This document shows, in pieces, positions 16,557-25,441 of a stretch of 64,000 nucleotides of DNA. Source of the stretch: Pseudomonas fluorescens (GTDB taxonomy: Bacteria > Pseudomonadota > Gammaproteobacteria > Pseudomonadales > Pseudomonadaceae); NCBI RefSeq assembly GCF_902498065.1, contig NZ_CABVIR010000009.1, forward strand, positions 62,001 to 126,000. Reading direction: 5' to 3'. The notes under the pieces were generated by a model. That model saw nothing but the letters and a program-made list of their open reading frames with translations. It had not been told where the DNA came from and searched no databases. Every line of letters begins with the position of its first letter. The stretch's first letter is position 1. A program made the position numbers and the translations under genes.

Positions 16557-17014
16557 CCCTGTACCTGGCTGATGAAGAGGCGATGACCGCGTTTGGCGCC
16601 CGCATCGCGAAAACCACCGAAGGGCACGGTCTGATTTTTCTGGAAGGGGATCTGGGGGCGGGGAAAACCACGTTGTCCCGGGGCATCATCCGAGGCCTGG
16701 GGCATGTGGGCGCGGTAAAAAGTCCGACGTTCACCCTGGTAGAACCCTACGAGATCGGTGAGGTCCGCGCCTTCCATTTTGATCTCTATCGTTTGGTCGA
16801 CCCTGAAGAACTGGAGTACCTCGGCATCCGCGATTACTTCGAAGACGATGCCTTGTGCCTGATCGAGTGGCCCGATAAAGGTGCAGGCTTTTTGCCAAAG
16901 CCTGACCTGACCATTACCATTAGCCCGCAAGACAGCGGGCGTTCGCTGAAAATTTTGTCCCAGGGCTCGCGTGGCGAGTCGTGGTGTGCCGCTTTGGCAT
17001 TGGAAACCAATTAA
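16544..17014 (+). CDS. tsaE: tRNA threonylcarbamoyladenosine biosynthesis ATPase TsaE
   Basis: The ATPase partner of TsaB-TsaD in making t6A on ANN-decoding tRNAs. The 156-aa protein has a Walker A loop EGDLGAGKTTLSRGI around residues 34-48 and the family motif SPTFTLVEPYE, then HFDLYRL and IEWPDKG. Translationally coupled to nnr (13-bp overlap); amiB begins directly after its stop. The nnr-tsaE-amiB-mutL-miaA-hfq-hflX order is widely conserved in gammaproteobacteria. Confidence 0.96.
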   Translation: MSEVTLYLADEEAMTAFGARIAKTTEGHGLIFLEGDLGAGKTTLSRGIIRGLGHVGAVKSPTFTLVEPYEIGEVRAFHFDLYRLVDPEELEYLGIRDYFEDDALCLIEWPDKGAGFLPKPDLTITISPQDSGRSLKILSQGSRGESWCAALALETN

Positions 17015-18442
17015 ATGATGGGGTCTGGTATGCGCTTTCGCGCGATGGTAGCTGCCGTAGGGATGTTGTTTTTGGCGGTGACCGTCAATGCTGTGGCCGA
17101 ATCGAAGGTCAACAGCGTTCGTCTGTGGCGGGCGCCGGACAACACACGGTTGGTGTTCGACCTGACCGGGCCGGTGCAACACAGCGTTTTCACCCTGACA
17201 GCCCCGGACCGACTGGTGATCGACATCAACGGCGCGACCCTCGGTGCGCCGTTGAACGTCTCCACCGCCAACACCCCGATCACCGCCATGCGCTCGGCCC
17301 AACGCACGCCGACTGACCTGCGGGTGGTCATCGACCTGAAAAAAGCCGTTACGCCGAAAAGCTTCACCCTGGCGCCGAATGCCCAGTACGGCAACCGTCT
17401 GGTGGTCGATCTGTTCGATAACGCCGCCGACGCCGCGCCAATCCCCGCGCCGACCAACGTTGCCACCGTCGCCCCGGTGCCTGTCACCCCGGTCGACCCT
17501 CCGGTCAAGCTGCCGCCCGCACCGGCCGGCAAGCGCGACATCATTGTCGTGATCGACGCTGGCCACGGCGGCGAAGACCCGGGCGCCTCGGGCTCTCGCG
17601 GTCAGCGTGAAAAAGACGTGGTGCTGGCCATCGCTCGTGAATTGCAGCGTCAGGTCAACGGCATGAAAGGCTTCCGCGCCGAGCTGACCCGCACCGGCGA
17701 CTACTTCATTCCGTTGCGTGGTCGTACCGAGATCGCCCGCAAAAAAGGCGCCGACCTCTTCGTTTCGATCCACGCCGATGCCGCGCCTTCGGCCGCTGCG
17801 TTCGGTGCATCGGTGTTTGCCCTGTCTGATCGCGGCGCCACGTCGGAAACCGCCCGTTGGCTGGCCGACAGTGAAAACCGCTCCGACTTGATTGGTGGCG
17901 CCGGCAACGTCAGCCTCGACGACAAGGACCGCATGCTCGCGGGCGTGCTGCTCGACTTGTCGATGACCGCTTCCCTGACCTCCAGCCTGAACGTCGGCCA
18001 GAAAGTTTTAAGCAACATCGGCCGCGTCACGCCGCTACACAAGCAGCGTGTGGAACAAGCCGGGTTCATGGTGTTGAAGTCGCCGGATATCCCGTCGATC
18101 CTGGTGGAAACCGGGTTCATCTCCAACGCCAACGAAGCCTCGAAACTCGCGGCGGCCAACCACCAGCAAGCGCTGGCTCGTTCGATCAGCAGCGGCGTGC
18201 GCCAGTTCTTCCAGCAGAATCCACCACCGGGCACTTACATCGCCTGGCTGCGCGATTCCGGCAAAATCGCCCAAGGGCCGCGTGATCACCGGGTAAACCC
18301 GGGGGAAACCCTGGCGATGATCGCCGTGCGTTATCAAGTGTCCCCGGCCACCTTGCGCAGCGCCAACAACCTGAAAAGTGACGAGTTGAAAATCGGTCAG
18401 ACCCTGACCATTCCCGGCACCGAACTGGCGTCCAAAGAATGA
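17015..18442 (+). CDS. amiB: N-acetylmuramoyl-L-alanine amidase (AmiB type, LysM)
   Basis: A periplasmic zinc amidase that splits septal peptidoglycan during daughter-cell separation. The 475-aa precursor has a signal peptide (about 1-28, hydrophobic core AMVAAVGMLFLAVTVNAVA). An AMIN domain follows at about 32-130 (LWRAPDNTRLVFDLTG). After a Pro-rich linker comes the Amidase_3 domain at about 175-400 (VIDAGHGGEDPGASG with a zinc His; FVSIHADAAPS; ILVETGFISNANEA), then a C-terminal LysM (HRVNPGETLAMIAVRYQV to IPGTEL). Start is taken at 17015, directly after the tsaE stop; MRFRAMV at 17030 is an alternative. mutL overlaps its stop by 4 bp. Confidence 0.95.
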   Translation: MMGSGMRFRAMVAAVGMLFLAVTVNAVAESKVNSVRLWRAPDNTRLVFDLTGPVQHSVFTLTAPDRLVIDINGATLGAPLNVSTANTPITAMRSAQRTPTDLRVVIDLKKAVTPKSFTLAPNAQYGNRLVVDLFDNAADAAPIPAPTNVATVAPVPVTPVDPPVKLPPAPAGKRDIIVVIDAGHGGEDPGASGSRGQREKDVVLAIARELQRQVNGMKGFRAELTRTGDYFIPLRGRTEIARKKGADLFVSIHADAAPSAAAFGASVFALSDRGATSETARWLADSENRSDLIGGAGNVSLDDKDRMLAGVLLDLSMTASLTSSLNVGQKVLSNIGRVTPLHKQRVEQAGFMVLKSPDIPSILVETGFISNANEASKLAAANHQQALARSISSGVRQFFQQNPPPGTYIAWLRDSGKIAQGPRDHRVNPGETLAMIAVRYQVSPATLRSANNLKSDELKIGQTLTIPGTELASKE

Positions 18443-20346
18443 ATCAGGCCGTGACCAACAGCGCTCGCATCGAGCTGCTCAGCCCGCGACTGGCGAACCA
18501 GATTGCCGCCGGCGAGGTGGTAGAGCGCCCGGCATCGGTGATCAAGGAGTTGCTGGAAAACAGCCTCGACTCCGGCGCCAAACGCATCGATGTCGATGTC
18601 GAGCAGGGCGGCGTCAAGCTGCTGCGGGTTCGCGACGATGGCAGCGGCATTTCTGCCGACGACCTGCCGTTGGCCCTGGCCCGTCACGCCACCAGCAAGA
18701 TCCGCAACCTGGAAGATCTCGAACAGGTCATGAGCCTCGGGTTTCGCGGTGAGGCACTGGCCTCGATCAGTTCCGTGGCGCGCCTGACCCTGACGTCCCG
18801 AACCCGCGATGCCGATCAGGCCTGGCAGGTTGAGACCGAAGGCCGGGACATGGCGCCCCGCGTGCAACCGGCGGCTCATCCGGTGGGCACCTCGGTGGAA
18901 GTGCGCGACCTGTTTTTCAACACCCCGGCGCGGCGCAAGTTTCTCAAAACCGAAAAAACCGAATTCGATCACCTGCAGGAAGTGATCAAGCGCCTGGCGT
19001 TGGCGCGTTTTGATGTGGCGTTTCACCTGCGTCATAACGGCAAGACCATCCTCAGCCTGCATGAAGCCCATGATGACGCGGCCCGCGCCCGGCGTGTGGC
19101 GGCCATCTGCGGTTCAGGTTTCCTCGAGCAGGCGTTGCCGATCGAAATCGAGCGCAATGGCCTGCATTTGTGGGGTTGGGTTGGCTTGCCAACGTTCAAC
19201 CGCAGCCAGGCGGACTTGCAGTATTTCTTTGTGAATGGCCGTGCCGTGCGCGACAAACTGGTGGCCCACGCGGTGCGCCAGGCCTATCGCGACGTGTTGT
19301 TCAATGGTCGGCATCCGACCTTCGTGCTGTTTTTCGAAGTCGATCCGGCCGGTGTCGATGTCAACGTGCACCCGACCAAACACGAAGTGCGCTTCCGTGA
19401 CGGGCGCATGGTCCACGATTTCCTCTATGGCACCTTGCACCGCGCCTTGGGCGACGTGCGGCCGGATGACCATTTGGCAGCGCCAGTGGCGACAGCCATT
19501 GTTCGGCCGAGCGGCATCGAGGCTGGCGAGTTCGGTCCGCAGGGCGAAATGCGTCTGGCGGCCAATGCGTTGCTGGAACAGCCTCAGGCACAACCCTCGC
19601 TCAACACGGCTGGCTCGGGCGCGGGCGCCGGTTTTCAGTACCAATACACGCCGCGTCCGCAGTCCGGTGTGCCTGCGGCTGAAGCCCAGGCTGCCTACCG
19701 TGAGTTTTTTGCGCCGTTGCCAGAAGCCAACGCGGTCCCGCTTCCGGCCGGTCAGGACGATATTCCCCCGCTGGGTTATGCGCTGGCGCAGCTCAAAGGC
19801 ATCTACATTCTTTCAGAAAACGCTCAAGGCTTGGTTTTGGTGGACATGCACGCCGCCCACGAGCGGATCATGTACGAACGCCTGAAAGTCGCCATGGCCA
19901 GCGAAGGCCTGAGCGGTCAGCCGCTGTTGGTTCCGGAATCCTTGGCCGTGAGCGAGCGCGAAGGCGATTGCGCCGAAGAAAACGTCGCGTGGTTCCAGCG
20001 TCTGGGCTTTGAACTTCAGCGTCTCGGTCCGGAAACACTGGCCATTCGGCAGATCCCTGCCTTGCTCAAGCAAGCGGAAGCCAATCGGTTGGTCAGCGAC
20101 GTCCTGGCCGATCTGATGGAATACGGCACCAGCGACCGGATTCAGGCACACCTGAACGAATTGCTCGGCACCATGGCCTGCCACGGCGCAATTCGGGCCA
20201 ATCGACGTCTGGCCCTGCCGGAAATGAACGGTCTGCTGCGTGATATGGAGAACACCGAGCGCAGCGGTCAATGCAACCATGGCCGACCGACCTGGACCCA
20301 ATTGGGCCTGGACGATCTGGACAAACTGTTCCTGCGCGGTCGTTGA
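18439..20346 (+). CDS. mutL: DNA mismatch repair protein MutL
   Basis: The mismatch-repair matchmaker. The 635-aa protein has the GHKL ATPase N-terminus (NQIAAGEVVERPASVIKELLENSLDSGA; DDGSGI; ATSKI; GFRGEALASI) and a transducer domain to about 335. A variable linker covers about 340-440, and a C-terminal dimerisation domain follows. The C-terminus carries DMHAAHERIMYE, which fits the DxHA(x)2E(x)4E metal-binding motif of endonuclease-type MutL, as in P. aeruginosa and unlike E. coli. It overlaps amiB by 4 bp (ATGA) and miaA by 1 bp (TGATG), so translation is probably coupled. Confidence 0.97.
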   Translation: MNQAVTNSARIELLSPRLANQIAAGEVVERPASVIKELLENSLDSGAKRIDVDVEQGGVKLLRVRDDGSGISADDLPLALARHATSKIRNLEDLEQVMSLGFRGEALASISSVARLTLTSRTRDADQAWQVETEGRDMAPRVQPAAHPVGTSVEVRDLFFNTPARRKFLKTEKTEFDHLQEVIKRLALARFDVAFHLRHNGKTILSLHEAHDDAARARRVAAICGSGFLEQALPIEIERNGLHLWGWVGLPTFNRSQADLQYFFVNGRAVRDKLVAHAVRQAYRDVLFNGRHPTFVLFFEVDPAGVDVNVHPTKHEVRFRDGRMVHDFLYGTLHRALGDVRPDDHLAAPVATAIVRPSGIEAGEFGPQGEMRLAANALLEQPQAQPSLNTAGSGAGAGFQYQYTPRPQSGVPAAEAQAAYREFFAPLPEANAVPLPAGQDDIPPLGYALAQLKGIYILSENAQGLVLVDMHAAHERIMYERLKVAMASEGLSGQPLLVPESLAVSEREGDCAEENVAWFQRLGFELQRLGPETLAIRQIPALLKQAEANRLVSDVLADLMEYGTSDRIQAHLNELLGTMACHGAIRANRRLALPEMNGLLRDMENTERSGQCNHGRPTWTQLGLDDLDKLFLRGR

Positions 20347-21317
20347 TGAGCCAGCTCCCTCCTGCGATTTTCCTGATGGGCCCGACCGCAGCGGGCAAGA
20401 CCGACCTGGCCATCGAACTGACCAAAGTCCTGCCTTGCGAGCTGATCAGCGTCGATTCGGCGTTGGTCTATCGCGGTATGGACATCGGCACCGCCAAGCC
20501 GTCAAAAGAGATTCTGGCCGAATTCCCCCACCGTCTGATCGATATTCTCGACCCGGCGGAGAGCTATTCGGCTGCGGACTTCCGTCGTGACGCCCTTGAA
20601 GCCATGGCCGACATCACCGCACGGGGCAAAATTCCGCTGCTGGTGGGCGGCACAATGCTCTATTACAAGGCTTTGGTCGAAGGTCTGGCGGACATGCCGG
20701 CGGCCGATCAGGACGTCCGTGCGCAGATCGAAGAAGAAGCTGCACGCCTTGGCTGGCAAGCCCTGCACGACCAATTGGCAGTCATCGACCCGGAATCGGC
20801 GGCGCGTATTCACCCGAACGATCCGCAGCGACTCAGTCGAGCGTTGGAAGTTTATCGTGTCAGCGGTCAGAGCATGACCGCTCTCAGGCTGAGACAATCT
20901 GCGCAAAGTACTGAAGCAGCCGCTTCGGGACTGCAACAATTGCCCTATACTGTCGCGAACTTGGCCATTGCTCCGGCAAATCGTCAGGTACTGCACGAGC
21001 GAATTAAACAAAGATTCACTTTAATGTTGGAACAGGGATTCATCGACGAGGTCGTAGCCCTGCGTATGCGAAGTGACCTGCATTCCGGGTTGCCGTCTAT
21101 ACGCGCAGTAGGCTACCGACAAGTCTGGGACTACCTGGATGGCAAGCTGACGCAAGCCGAGATGCAGGAGCGTGGAATCATTGCCACGCGCCAATTGGCG
21201 AAGCGTCAGTTCACCTGGCTGCGCAGCTGGGCTGATTTACACTGGTTGGACAGCCTGGATTGCGACAATCTGCCGCGCGCCTTGAAATACCTGGGGACCA
21301 TCTCCATATTGAGCTGA
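20346..21317 (+). CDS. miaA: tRNA dimethylallyltransferase
   Basis: Adds the isopentenyl group to A37 of UNN-decoding tRNAs. The 323-aa protein has a P-loop MGPTAAGKTDLA at residues 11-22, DSALVYRGMDIGTAKP, LVGGTMLYYKAL, and later IRAVGYRQVWDYL and IIATRQLAKRQFTWLR, all family hallmarks. The ATG at 20346 shares its first base with the mutL stop. hfq follows after a 95-bp gap. Confidence 0.97.
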   Translation: MSQLPPAIFLMGPTAAGKTDLAIELTKVLPCELISVDSALVYRGMDIGTAKPSKEILAEFPHRLIDILDPAESYSAADFRRDALEAMADITARGKIPLLVGGTMLYYKALVEGLADMPAADQDVRAQIEEEAARLGWQALHDQLAVIDPESAARIHPNDPQRLSRALEVYRVSGQSMTALRLRQSAQSTEAAASGLQQLPYTVANLAIAPANRQVLHERIKQRFTLMLEQGFIDEVVALRMRSDLHSGLPSIRAVGYRQVWDYLDGKLTQAEMQERGIIATRQLAKRQFTWLRSWADLHWLDSLDCDNLPRALKYLGTISILS

Positions 21318-21412
21318 GTCCTTGCAATTGCCGTCTATCCTTGGGGGTGTGACGGCCACAAGCCATCTGTTTACCTATTTTTTTATATTGAATCCTTAAA
21401 GGAGTGCGGCAC

Positions 21413-21673
21413 ATGTCAAAAGGGCATTCGCTACAAGACCCTTACTTGAATACTTTACGTAAAGAGAAAGTTGGGGTGTCCATCTACCTGGTCAACGGGA
21501 TCAAACTGCAAGGCACGATCGAGTCTTTCGACCAGTTCGTTATCCTGCTGAAAAACACCGTCAGCCAGATGGTTTACAAACACGCTATCTCTACAGTGGT
21601 GCCGGTTCGTCCAATTCGTCTGCCTAGCGCAACCGAATCCGAAGCAGGTGACGCTGAGCCAGGTAACGCCTGA
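21413..21673 (+). CDS. hfq: RNA chaperone Hfq
   Basis: A hexameric Sm-like protein mediating small-RNA regulation. The 86-aa protein has the Sm1 motif (GVSIYLVNGIKLQGTIESFDQFVILLKN) and the Sm2 YKHAIS motif around residues 55-60, then a short Ser/Glu/Ala C-terminus. AAAGGAG (21398-21404) precedes the ATG at 21413 by 8 bp and rules out the in-frame ATG at 21404. The 95-bp miaA-hfq gap ends in a very AT-rich stretch (about 21371-21400), so hfq probably has its own promoter there. Confidence 0.98.
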   Translation: MSKGHSLQDPYLNTLRKEKVGVSIYLVNGIKLQGTIESFDQFVILLKNTVSQMVYKHAISTVVPVRPIRLPSATESEAGDAEPGNA

Positions 21674-21685
21674 TAGGAGTCTCCT

Positions 21686-22987
21686 TTGTTCTTTGAGCGC
21701 CACGGTGGTGGTGAGCGAGTGATCCTCGTTCACTTGGATGGACAGGACCCTGAGGCGCGCGAAGATCCGCAGGAGTTTCAGGAGTTGGCTAATTCGGCCG
21801 GCGCCGAGACCGTTGCGTTTTTTAACGTGCCGCGTCATCGGCCAACCGCCAAATTCCTGATCGGTAGCGGCAAGGTCGAGGAACTACGCGACCTGGTTCA
21901 TGCCGAAAAGGCAGATCTGGTGATCTTCAATCACATCCTCACACCCAGTCAGGAACGTAACCTCGAACGAGTTTTCGAGTGTCGCGTGATCGATCGCACC
22001 GGTCTGATTCTCGATATTTTCGCCCAGCGCGCCCGTACCCATGAAGGCAAGCTCCAGGTAGAACTGGCTCAGCTTGACCACATGAGCACGCGGCTGGTTC
22101 GTGGCTGGACTCACCTTGAGCGTCAAGGTGGCGGTATCGGCATGCGTGGCCCGGGTGAAACGCAACTGGAAACAGACCGCCGCTTGCTGCGGGTTCGCCT
22201 GCGACAGATCAAGGGCCGGCTGGAAAAAGTGCGCAGCCAGCGTGAACAGTCGCGACGTGGTCGTACGCGTGCGGATATCCCTACCGTGTCTTTGGTGGGG
22301 TATACCAACGCCGGTAAATCCACGCTCTTCAATAACTTGACGAAATCCGACGTGTACGCGGCTGACCAGTTGTTTGCCACGCTGGACCCGACCTTGCGCC
22401 GTCTGGAACTGGACGACCTGGGGCCGATTGTCCTGGCTGATACTGTGGGTTTCATTCGCCACTTGCCCCACAAGCTGGTCGAGGCATTTCGGTCTACCCT
22501 CGAAGAGTCGAGCAACTCCGACCTGCTGTTGCACGTGATCGATGCGGCCGAACCGGATCGCATGTTGCAGATCGAGCAGGTGATGGTGGTGCTGGGCGAG
22601 ATTGGTGCCCAGGACTTGCCGATCCTCGAGGTCTATAACAAACTCGATTTGCTTGAAGGCGTTGAGCCGCAAATCCAGCGTGACGAAAACGGCAAGCCTC
22701 AACGGGTCTGGCTTTCGGCGCGTGATGGCAGTGGTCTGGAATTGCTTGAGCAAGCTATTGCCGAGTTGCTGGGCAGTGAGTTGTTTATCGGTACCTTGCG
22801 CTTGCCGCAACGATTCGCTCGACTGCGTGCGCAGTTCTTCGAACTCGGAGCGGTGCAGAAAGAAGAACACGACGAAGAAGGTGTCAGCTTGCTGGCCGTT
22901 CGATTACCCCGTTCGGAGCTCAATCGGCTGGTCAGCCGTGAAGGCGTTGTGCCGACAGAGTTCATCGAGCAACACACTTTGCAATAA
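21686..22987 (+). CDS. hflX: Ribosome-rescue GTPase HflX
   Basis: A GTPase that binds and splits stalled 70S/50S particles. The 433-aa protein has an N-terminal HflX domain (about 1-190, including GSGKVEEL and a basic linker with MRGPGETQLETDRRLLR) and a G domain. The G motifs are GYTNAGKSTLFN (G1), DTVGFIRHLPH (G3) and NKLDLL (G4). The start is TTG at 21686 with ATAGGAGT upstream, giving the usual Pseudomonas N-terminus MFFERHGGGERVILVHL. It follows hfq after 12 bp. Confidence 0.95.
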   Translation: MFFERHGGGERVILVHLDGQDPEAREDPQEFQELANSAGAETVAFFNVPRHRPTAKFLIGSGKVEELRDLVHAEKADLVIFNHILTPSQERNLERVFECRVIDRTGLILDIFAQRARTHEGKLQVELAQLDHMSTRLVRGWTHLERQGGGIGMRGPGETQLETDRRLLRVRLRQIKGRLEKVRSQREQSRRGRTRADIPTVSLVGYTNAGKSTLFNNLTKSDVYAADQLFATLDPTLRRLELDDLGPIVLADTVGFIRHLPHKLVEAFRSTLEESSNSDLLLHVIDAAEPDRMLQIEQVMVVLGEIGAQDLPILEVYNKLDLLEGVEPQIQRDENGKPQRVWLSARDGSGLELLEQAIAELLGSELFIGTLRLPQRFARLRAQFFELGAVQKEEHDEEGVSLLAVRLPRSELNRLVSREGVVPTEFIEQHTLQ

Positions 22988-23083
22988 AAGCCTGAGAAAG
23001 CGGTTGTGCCGTGGTGACAGGCATTCTGTAGCATTGGTCGGCGCGCCGTGGGTGCGTCTTTGCTTTATCAGATGGAGAGCGCT

Positions 23084-24256
23084 ATGGCTTGGAATGAGCC
23101 GGGTGGCAACTCGAATAATCAGGATCCTTGGGGTGGCAAACGCCGCAATAACGGCGACCGCAAGGGGCCACCGGATCTCGACGAGGCCTTCCGAAAGCTG
23201 CAGGAAAGCCTGAACGGGTTGTTCGGTGGTGGTAAGAAACGCGGTGATGACGGCGGTGGTTCGGGCAAGAGTGGCGGCTTCGGCGGTCTGCTCGGCATCG
23301 GCCTGGTCGTGTTGGCGGCCGTGTGGCTGTACAGCGCGGTCTACGTGGTCGACGAGCAGGAGCAAGCCGTGGTGCTGCGCTTCGGCAAGTACTACGAAAC
23401 CGTCGGCCCGGGTCTGAACATCTATTTCCCGCCGATCGATCGCAAGTACCTGGAAAACGTCACGCGTGAGCGTGCGTACACCAAGCAGGGTCAAATGCTG
23501 ACTGAAGACGAAAACATCGTCGAAGTGCCGCTGACCGTGCAGTACAAGATCAGCAACCTGCAGGACTTCGTGCTGAGCGTAGACCAGCCGGAAATCAGCC
23601 TTCAGCACGCGACCGAAAGTGCCTTGCGCCATGTGGTGGGTTCCACCGCGATGGACCAGGTACTGACCGAAGGTCGTGAGTTGATGGCCAGCGAGATCAA
23701 GGAGCGTCTGCAACGCTTCATGGATACCTATCGCACCGGTATCACCGTCACTCAGGTCAACGTACAGAACGCAGCGGCGCCGCGTGAAGTGCAGGAAGCT
23801 TTCGATGACGTGATTCGCGCTCGGGAAGACGAGCAGCGTTCGCGCAACCAGGCTGAAACCTACGCTAACGGCGTCGTGCCGGAAGCCCGTGGCCAGGCCC
23901 AGCGCATCCTTGAAGATGCAAATGGTTACCGCGATGAAACCGTCTCGCGCGCCAAGGGTGAGGCCGATCGCTTCACCAAACTGGTCAGCGAGTATCGCAA
24001 GGCCCCTGAAGTGACCCGTGAGCGTCTGTATCTGGACACCATGCAGGAAGTCTTCAGCAATACCAGCAAGGTTCTCGTGACCGGCAACAAGAATGGCCAG
24101 AGCAATCTGCTGTACTTGCCGCTGGACAAGATGGTCGAAAGTGGTCGCAACACCAGCACTCCGGTGACTGGCGCGGCAGCCACGAGCAATGAAGCGAATG
24201 CACGTGCGGCAGCTGATCTGCAGCAACAGCCAGCACGTACCAGGGAGAGTCGCTGA
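23084..24256 (+). CDS. hflK: FtsH protease modulator HflK
   Basis: An SPFH/prohibitin-family inner-membrane protein that with HflC forms a cage around FtsH. The 390-aa protein has a Gly/Asn-rich cytoplasmic N-terminus (NEPGGNSNNQDPWGG), one membrane helix at about 75-95 (GGLLGIGLVVLAAVWLYSAVYVV), the SPFH domain (VVDEQEQAVVLRFGKYYETVGPGLN) and a long coiled-coil. ATG 23084 has GGAG 7 bp upstream; a longer frame from 23048 adds unconserved residues. Its stop shares a base with the hflC start (TGATG). Confidence 0.97.
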   Translation: MAWNEPGGNSNNQDPWGGKRRNNGDRKGPPDLDEAFRKLQESLNGLFGGGKKRGDDGGGSGKSGGFGGLLGIGLVVLAAVWLYSAVYVVDEQEQAVVLRFGKYYETVGPGLNIYFPPIDRKYLENVTRERAYTKQGQMLTEDENIVEVPLTVQYKISNLQDFVLSVDQPEISLQHATESALRHVVGSTAMDQVLTEGRELMASEIKERLQRFMDTYRTGITVTQVNVQNAAAPREVQEAFDDVIRAREDEQRSRNQAETYANGVVPEARGQAQRILEDANGYRDETVSRAKGEADRFTKLVSEYRKAPEVTRERLYLDTMQEVFSNTSKVLVTGNKNGQSNLLYLPLDKMVESGRNTSTPVTGAAATSNEANARAAADLQQQPARTRESR

Positions 24257-25125
24257 TGAGCAATAAATCGCTGATCACCCTTATTGTCGTCGTCGTTGTA
24301 GCGATCGCAGCCTGGAACTGCTTCTACATCGTGGCTCAGACCGAGCGTGCGGTGTTGCTGCAATTTGGTCGTGTGGTTCAGGCCGATGTTCAGCCGGGCC
24401 TGCATGTGAAAGTGCCTTACGTTAACCAGGTGCGTAAATTCGACGCGCGTCTGATGACGTTGGATGCACCGACACAACGCTTCCTGACGCTGGAAAAGAA
24501 AGCGGTCATGGTCGATGCCTACGCCAAGTGGCGGGTGAAGGACGCGGAGCGCTTCTACACCGCAACTTCCGGTCTCAAGCAGATCGCTGACGAGCGTCTT
24601 TCCCGTCGTCTGGAGTCGGGCCTGCGTGACCAGTTTGGTAAACGCACGCTTCATGAAGTGGTTTCTGGTGAGCGTGACGCGTTGATGTCCGATATCACTG
24701 CTTCGTTGAACACGATGGCGGAAAAAGAGCTGGGCATCGAAGTGGTCGATGTTCGGGTCAAGGCCATCGACTTGCCGAAAGAAGTGAACCGCAGTGTGTT
24801 CGAACGCATGAGTTCCGAGCGTGAGCGTGAAGCTCGCGAGCACCGCGCCAAGGGTAACGAGTTGGCAGAAGGCATTCGTGCCGACGCCGATCGTCAACGC
24901 CGCGTGCTGCTGGCTGAAGCTTATCGTGAATCCGAAGAGGTTCGCGGTGATGGTGATGCCCAGGCCGCTGCGATCTACTCCAAGGCCTACGGCCAGGATC
25001 AGGAGTTCTACGGTTTCTACCGTAGCCTGCGCGCCTACCGTGAAAGCTTCGCGAACAAATCCGACGTCATGGTCCTGGACCCAAGCAGTGACTTCTTCCG
25101 TTACCTGGAAAAAGCCAAGCCTTGA
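24256..25125 (+). CDS. hflC: FtsH protease modulator HflC
   Basis: Partner of HflK in the periplasm-facing complex regulating FtsH. The 289-aa protein has an N-terminal anchor (about 5-22, SLITLIVVVVVAIAAWNCFYIV), the SPFH segment (AQTERAVLLQFGRVVQADVQPGLHVKVP), and a helical region rich in Glu/Arg/Ala (SSEREREAREHRAKGNELAEGIRADADRQRR). Coupled to hflK by a 1-bp overlap and probably the last gene of the long operon. Confidence 0.97.
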   Translation: MSNKSLITLIVVVVVAIAAWNCFYIVAQTERAVLLQFGRVVQADVQPGLHVKVPYVNQVRKFDARLMTLDAPTQRFLTLEKKAVMVDAYAKWRVKDAERFYTATSGLKQIADERLSRRLESGLRDQFGKRTLHEVVSGERDALMSDITASLNTMAEKELGIEVVDVRVKAIDLPKEVNRSVFERMSSEREREAREHRAKGNELAEGIRADADRQRRVLLAEAYRESEEVRGDGDAQAAAIYSKAYGQDQEFYGFYRSLRAYRESFANKSDVMVLDPSSDFFRYLEKAKP

Positions 25126-25441
25126 TACGACGTTAACCTGAATCATCCCCCGCCTGGCGGCTAAAGCCTCGGGCGGGGTGATCCTTTGGGAAAACGTGTG
25201 TATGATGCGGCAGCCGGGAAATTCCCGGCTTTTTTGCGTCTGCACGTTTGATTGCTGTTGTTTAGGCAGGCGCCCGAGTTGAATGACTCGACAGGTTTTT
25301 CGAGGAAAGTGATTGGCGAAGCTTATTTTCAGGCTTTTCGCCGCGTTGTTTATGCGTGGCTTGTCAACAAAGCCGATCATTTTCTGCTTCACTCAAGGCT
25401 CGCCCAAAGGCTGGCCGCCCGGACCATAGGGGAATGGCGTA
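25126..25441 (+). other. hflC-hisZ intergenic region (316 bp)
   Basis: No coding sequence is seen. It holds an imperfect GC-rich stem around 25141-25183 (ATCCCCCGCC with GGCGGGGTGAT), a TATGAT box at 25201-25206, the terminator listed separately, and an AT-richer leader of about 200 nt before hisZ. Confidence 0.5.
25212..25236 (+). terminator. Rho-independent terminator between hflC and hisZ
   Basis: AGCCGGGA (25212-25219) pairs with TCCCGGCT (25223-25230) and is followed by TTTTT. It closes the nnr-to-hflC operon. A TATGAT box sits 5 bp before it, so a short transcript starting at the stem is also conceivable. Confidence 0.8.
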
